Positions 59,710 through 64,000 of a stretch of DNA of 64,000 nt are shown here, piece by piece (the first letter of the stretch is position 1; every line of letters begins with the position of its first letter). Below the pieces are notes generated by a model. That model was not told where the DNA came from, ran no database searches, and saw only the letters and a program-made list of their open reading frames with translations. Source of the DNA: Epiperipatus broadwayi (lineage: Eukaryota; Onychophora; Udeonychophora; Euonychophora; Peripatidae); contig JAQFVV010000030.1 of assembly GCA_028023455.1 (NCBI GenBank), positions 10,072,876 to 10,136,875 of the forward strand. The letters are read 5' to 3'. The position numbers and the translations under genes are program-made.

Positions 59710-60284
59710 TAGTGCATTGCTAAATCCATATAATATTAATATCATCTATGTTCTTTATTACTTTTTACAATGCTTTTTTACAACCTACTATTGATTTTTC
59801 AATTGCCCCAACAATCTTCTTCAGAACTATAACAAATAGAATACAAATACATGAATATAAATATACATGAACATATAATTTTACACTTTATATATATATA
59901 ATCTATATTATAATCACTACTTATATACCCACATAAATCTTTATATATCCTTTCTATAGAATTATTACCTTTTTATATATTACACATTTTAATCTTTTTT
60001 ATATCCTACATTTATCAATCAATACTTCCTATAATCATTTTTTATTTTATTTATTTTTTATTTTAAATCTTATTAATTTTTTTTTATATTTAACTCTAGC
60101 ATTACATATTCATATTTTTATATTTTACAATATTATTCATTATATTAATATTCAATATGTATAATTTTCTTTAATCTATAATATAATTATTTAACATATT
60201 TTTTACACCTACTTTCTACTTATACTTCCAAATCTTAACTACCACCAATTCAAACTTTTAAATTTTACAATTATATTTTAATAG

Positions 60285-60613
60285 CTCTCTCTTTTTATTT
60301 TTTATATAAGTAAATCTTTTTTTTTATGCCAAAATTTTTGGGCCTGAAAAAAATGTTGGCATAAAAAAATAAAATAAATAGATTTAGTCATATTAAAAAT
60401 AGAAAGAGGGAGCTACTAAAATATAACTATATAATTCAAAAGTTTAAATTGGAAATATAAGTAGAAAGTAGTAGCTTCCTCTTTTTATTTTTTATATAAC
60501 TAAATTTTTTTTTTGGGGGGGGGAGGGTTGCAAAAATTTTTGGGCCTGAAAAAAATGTTGGCATAAAAAAAAAAAAAAAATAGTTACATAAAAAATAAAA
60601 AGAGGGAGCTACT
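60285..60613. repeat. Two direct copies of a small nested palindrome
   Basis: Each copy reads AGCTC.CTCTTTTTATTTTT on the left, an inner hairpin around GGGCCTGAA (arms AAAATTTTTG / AAAAAATGTTGGCAT), and the complement AATAGAAAGAGGGAGCT or AATAAAAAGAGGGAGCT on the right. The copies lie at about 60285-60415 and 60473-60613, inside the left arm of the larger palindrome. A G-run interrupts the second. Confidence 0.65.
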
Positions 60614-60629
60614 AAAATATAACTGTAAA

Positions 60630-61164
60630 ATTAGTATGGAGAATAAAAAGAGTTTAAATATATATAAAAGTAAATGGAACATTGGTTGTGAGTTAATTTA
60701 TGATAATAGCAAGGAAAGTAGTTTATTGTTTAAGGCTTGAATGGGATCTTTAGCAACAAGGGAATATACATGTAAATGGAAACATATGGGTGATTTAGTC
60801 TGCACGTTGTGTAAGGAAGGCATAAAAAATATTACACATCTGTTAATTCAGTGTAAATGCTTGAAAACAGAAAGGGTACAAATAATGAAGTTATGGAAGA
60901 ATAAATATAAACAAAGTGATTATACCGAAGATGAGTTGTTGATTTTTATGCTGAGTTTGGGAAAAGATAAGGGGGATTTAGATATGAAGGCCATGGAGTG
61001 GACAAAGATTAGGTTGTGGAAATGGGATTGAGCAGATTATGGGAAAACTTAAGGTGGGAAATGGAAAGGGAAGGTAAAGTGGCTAACTGGTTTCTCTGGG
61101 CATAGCACTCAGAGAATCCTCACTCTATATAAGAAGAAGTCACAGTGTATCACATCACATCACA
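60630..61164 (+). mobile_element. LINE-B 3' fragment
   Basis: The frame at 60741-61031 carries YTCKWKHMGDLVCTLCKEG and HLLIQCKCLKTERVQIM, the same zinc knuckle (CxxC..H..C) as LINE-B near 7500-7640, and ends WKWD. The 3' end GGGCATAGC.CTCAGAG then CATCACATCACATCAC matches the LINE-B tail. It sits in the gap between the arms of the PLE-like palindrome. The open frame is longer than the matching part of the 4.6-7.9 kb copy, so this is the younger insertion. Confidence 0.8.
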
Positions 61165-61606
61165 AATTTAGAAGTTTAAATTGATAACAGTTAAATTTTT
61201 GAAATATAAGTAGAAAGTAGGTATAAAAAATATATTAAAAAAAAACTATACATATTGAATGTTAATGAATATATACTGTTAGAGTTAAATATTAAAAAAA
61301 TTAATAATAATATAAAAAATAAATGAAATAATTTATATATACGATTATAGGATGTATTGATTGATAAATATTAAATATAAAAAAGATTAAAATATGTACT
61401 ATATAAAAAGGTAATAATTATGTAGAGAGAATATATAAAGATATATGTCGGTATATAAAGAGTCATTATAAAATAAAGTATATGTATATACATAAAATGT
61501 AAAATTATATGTTCATGTATATTTGTATTCATGTATTTGTATTGTGTTTGTTATAGTTCTGAAGAAGATTGCTGTGGCAATCAAAACCATCAATAAAGAA
61601 CATAAA

Positions 61607-62926
61607 TGTTATATTTTTGATGTTCTTACTCCCAACATGCATCTTTTGATCTGAGGTATCTTGTTTTTCTGTTAAGTTTATAAACCTCAAATCTACATGC
61701 AAAAATTGATAAAACACATCTATTAAACAATCTTCTTTTTTAAATACATAGGCATATTTTCTTTGGATATTAAGTTATTTCTACCAAAAACAATCCATCC
61801 AAATTTAATTCTATTTTATTTATAATGTTTTTATCTGCATTAATAATTAAGATGTTTGTAGTTGTTAATTTTTTTAAATTCATGATTTAATCTTTATTTT
61901 CTTTTGAAAAAAATCCATTGAGCTTTATTTTAGTATTTTCACTATTTATCTTTAGTCTTAATTTTTTTATTTTATTGGATAGCTCTTACAATATTTCCTG
62001 AAGCTTTGAAGCATTATTTTCCAAAATCTAGATCATAAATAAAATCTAAATAACTTAAATAATGCCTACGTATTTTTCTTTCATTAACTCTCCATTTTAA
62101 TCTGTAAAATATTTCTTATAAATCTATTGTAAGAAGTTTTAGTGTTATGGAATCATTCTGTTATATCTTTATTAATGATAAATTTGTTAATACTACTATG
62201 TAATCAGATTACTACTATTGCAAATAGATAAATATTGTTCAAAATATAAGAATTTTCTGGGTCTATATCTTGGGGTCTAAAGTTTAAATCACTATGGAAA
62301 GCATCTTTTTATCTATGAATCAAATACATAATGGCAGTTCATATTTATTTGTTCTTTCTATAACAAAACTAAATATTTGGATATGATTTACTATGCTAAA
62401 CTCACTTTTAAATTTAGATTGTTTTATTTATTTATTTTATTAGAATCTTAAGTTAGCTGTTGATAAATTATAATTATTTTGATCAAGATCACACATAAAC
62501 TGATAGACATGTAACTTCTATCTTCTTTAACACTTTTCTTAAGTATATTATATTCTTTTGAACATTTGGAACACATTTATCATTCAGATATTTAATATAT
62601 AATTTTATCAAGAACTGAGCTATTTCAGCACTTGCTAATTTTAACATATCAATAATAATTCCACAATTTTATGAAAATTTTCTTTTTTATATATATTTAA
62701 TTTATATGTCCTATTTCATTCACTTGCAGCTGTAGAGGTTACTTTTTTTTGTTCTTTATTAGGTAAGTAATTCTTTCACACATTTCATGATGGTGTTTCA
62801 GTTTTTAATAATAACTCTAACTTTTTTTTCCATTGCTGCATTACATTTTTTTCAAATATCAAAAGTTTGTTTTATGCTTTTGAATCTGTTATTCCCTTCT
62901 CATTTCCAATTCACAACTATATTTTC
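61607..62926 (-). mobile_element. RTE-type LINE copy, second part (RT region)
   Basis: It continues the RTE copy cut at 59709. CTTACTCCCAACATGCATC (minus-strand RSMERCMLGV region) leads through complements of FNKCVL, LILKGNMP, RTE box E, box C neighbourhood and on to the region matching 19690-19870 of the long copy (near 62790-62926). There is no open frame. It is cut at its 5' end by P copy 7. Confidence 0.7.
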
Positions 62927-63320
62927 TAAAACAGGCAAAACTCTCCATACAGTATTACCACTCAGTGCAAGCCAGAGCAATCAATGGATGCCAGAAGGCT
63001 TGTGCATAAAATCCCCATCTAGTTTCTACTCATCCAATATCCCTAGACTAGTTTCTGGCTTGTGGCCTTCATCAGTGGGGAGCTTTGAGTCTGAGAGTGC
63101 TGCACATAGAACTTAGGATCTAATGCAACCCTCCAGCAACCACCTTTTATCTCTACTTAACTACAAAAACATAAGTCCTAAATTGAAAACACAATAATAT
63201 TTTCAATTCAAGCTCATTAGCTTATATAGTCATATAGGTCTGAACTCAGTTCAGTACTTATAATTTTGATGTCTTTCGTTCTTTAATAACCATACCCACC
63301 ACTATCCTATTCGGCAGGAT
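62927..63320. mobile_element. P element, copy 7: best-preserved single arm plus spacer
   Basis: AAAACAGGCAAAACTCTCCA, GCCACTCAGTGCAAGCCAGAG, given as GCCACTCAGTGC and AAGCCAGAG, CAATGGATGCCAGAAGGC, the hammerhead-like block, TCTGAGAG.GCTGCAC, then the spacer to CCACCACTATCCTATTCGGC. There is no second arm. This shows that the family's full-length unit is one arm plus spacer and that the two-armed copies are inverted dimers. It is inserted in the RTE copy (E) at 62926. Confidence 0.75.
63038..63083 (-). ncRNA. Best candidate hammerhead ribozyme (P copy 7)
   Basis: Minus strand: GCTCCCCA, core CTGATGA (63075-63069), A, stem II GGC/GCC with loop CACAA, A, core GAAA (63055-63052), C-TA-G two-pair stem III, U16.1, C17 in GTC (63048-63046), then TAGGGATATTGG. 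Stem I can pair TCCCCA with TAGGGA with one mismatch. In copies with CTCCTCA and TGGGGA all six pairs form, one of them G-U. The base pair next to the core in stem II is A-A where G-C is usual, so activity may be reduced. Confidence 0.5.
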
Positions 63321-64000
63321 ATTTATTAATATATTTTTTGATATCATTATTACTTCTTTTTTTTAATTATTTTATAGAATTTCAGGTATCTTCTGTTATT
63401 CTTAATAAATTATTTAAAAATAGTTTCATACTCTTTCTTTTCAGTTTATCTTGTTTCTTGTGAAATTATTCTGCCATCCCAAGAATTGCCTAAAGGTGAA
63501 ACAGCAGCTGAAAGCAATTTTTTCCAATATAAAATTAAAAAAATCTATTTAAGCAATGTCCCAAGACCAATTATTTCTATAGAAAAACTTACATATAAAA
63601 CAATAAATTATAAAGAAGTTATCAAACTATTAACCTAAAGAATGATTTAAACATGTTATGATTTTTTTATATTTTGTAAGTTTTTTTTATTATATTTTAA
63701 TTTGTTTTATTTTTCTTCATTTTTTTTAGTTTTATATATTTTTTGTGTTTTTAAATAAAAAAAAAAGTTTTTTTATTTAATATATATTTTTTTTCTATTA
63801 TCAAACTTTATTTTTTTTAATAGGCTATTTTAAAAAAATAGAAAAACAGTCTATATTAACAACTGCCTGTAAGGCAAAGGTCTCTCAAGAACCTATAGCA
63901 AACAGTGAAGGAAAGTAAGCACTACTTACTGGACCCATCAATGGTTATTAGGTGGAGAGAGTTTGAATGGTGTTCCATTCTGGTTTTATTTTTAAGTTAA
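63321..64000. other. AT-rich stretch at right edge
   Basis: Mostly T-rich low-complexity sequence. The last 160 bases are more mixed in composition but match no feature elsewhere in the window. Confidence 0.4.

Larger units (their letters stand above)
59711..61606. mobile_element. PLE-like inverted dimer inserted in RTE
   Basis: The left arm (about 59747-60275) and right arm (61165-61606) are inverted copies. Shared strings include GTTCTTTATT, AATCTTCTTCAGAACTATAACAAA (split here as AATCTTCTTCAG and AACTATAACAAA), CATATAATTTTACA and TTATCAATCAATAC. Each arm has a hammerhead-like core. In the left arm, minus strand, it is CTGAAGA (59824-59818), stem GATTG/CAATT and GAAA (59800-59797). In the right arm it is CTGAAGA (61559-61565), perfect stem GATTGC/GCAATC, then AAAA in place of GAAA. 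Flanking TGTTATTTTTATCTTTT / TGTTATATTTTTGATGT looks like a 16-17 bp target duplication. It is split by LINE-B. Confidence 0.65.

Noticed and set aside
62787-63116. 109-codon plus-strand frame
   Set aside because: It spans the junction of the decayed RTE fragment and P copy 7, both non-coding in this direction.
1-64000. CRISPR array, bacterial operon or prophage
   Set aside because: No regularly spaced identical repeats, no ribosome-binding-site-linked gene runs and no phage genes; spliced exons and LINE/PLE content show an animal genome.

Overview
The window looks like accessory DNA from an AT-rich animal genome, most probably an arthropod. I infer this from a spliced flavin monooxygenase gene with a very long intron and from the dense mix of RTE-type LINEs, Penelope-like elements (PLEs), mariner, hAT-like MITEs and tRNA-like SINE pieces. 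There is no operon structure and no bacterial or phage feature. Base composition is roughly three-quarters A+T by eye. Only three stretches look like host protein-coding sequence, and all lie on the minus strand.

Host genes. Positions 50697-50386 hold the last exon of one flavin-containing monooxygenase (FMO-like) gene. Positions 34668-34457 (exon 1) and 13623-13485 (exon 2) belong to a second FMO-like gene downstream on the same strand, so this is a tandem pair. The two exons of the second gene join in phase across an intron of 20,833 bp. Exon 2 seems to end at a GC rather than a GT donor. The remaining exons of the second gene, and the earlier exons of the first, were not found and probably lie outside the window or in small unrecognised exons.

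Mobile DNA. Almost everything else recognisable is transposon-derived. (i) One RTE-type LINE family has a near-complete copy at 18461-21437 with only three visible lesions, plus four fragments. (ii) LINE-B has a decayed long copy at 4590-7870 and a 3' piece at 60630-61164. (iii) LINE-C has a long 5'-truncated copy at 14787-17155 and a 3' piece at 32815-33490. (iv) PLEs of at least four lineages with GIY-YIG endonuclease remnants lie between 41 and 49 kb. (v) There is a decayed mariner at 29606-30482 and several MITEs with visible target-site duplications.

Most unusual theme. Many short repeats here are inverted (head-to-head or tail-to-tail) dimers of PLE-like termini. These termini repeatedly carry a CTGANGA...stem...GAAA motif that fits the core of a type I hammerhead ribozyme. 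One family, called P here, has at least seven copies (9.8, 22.1, 31.9, 49.2, 54.0, 56.1 and 62.9 kb, with a worn one at 27.4 kb). Its best copies retain all core positions, a GTC cleavage triplet and a 6-bp stem I. One copy contains a perfect 211-bp tandem duplication. In addition, PLE-A carries a tRNA-like module between its endonuclease remnant and its terminal repeat in both tandem units.

Layout. 1-13.4 kb: LINE-B, RTE and P elements. 13.5-34.7 kb: the two FMO exons and their giant repeat-filled intron. 34.7-50.3 kb: intergenic, dominated by PLEs and a 1.3-kb inverted element with a 29-bp minisatellite. 50.4-64 kb: last exon of the upstream FMO gene, then repeat-filled sequence with a three-layer nest (LINE-B inside a PLE-like palindrome inside RTE).
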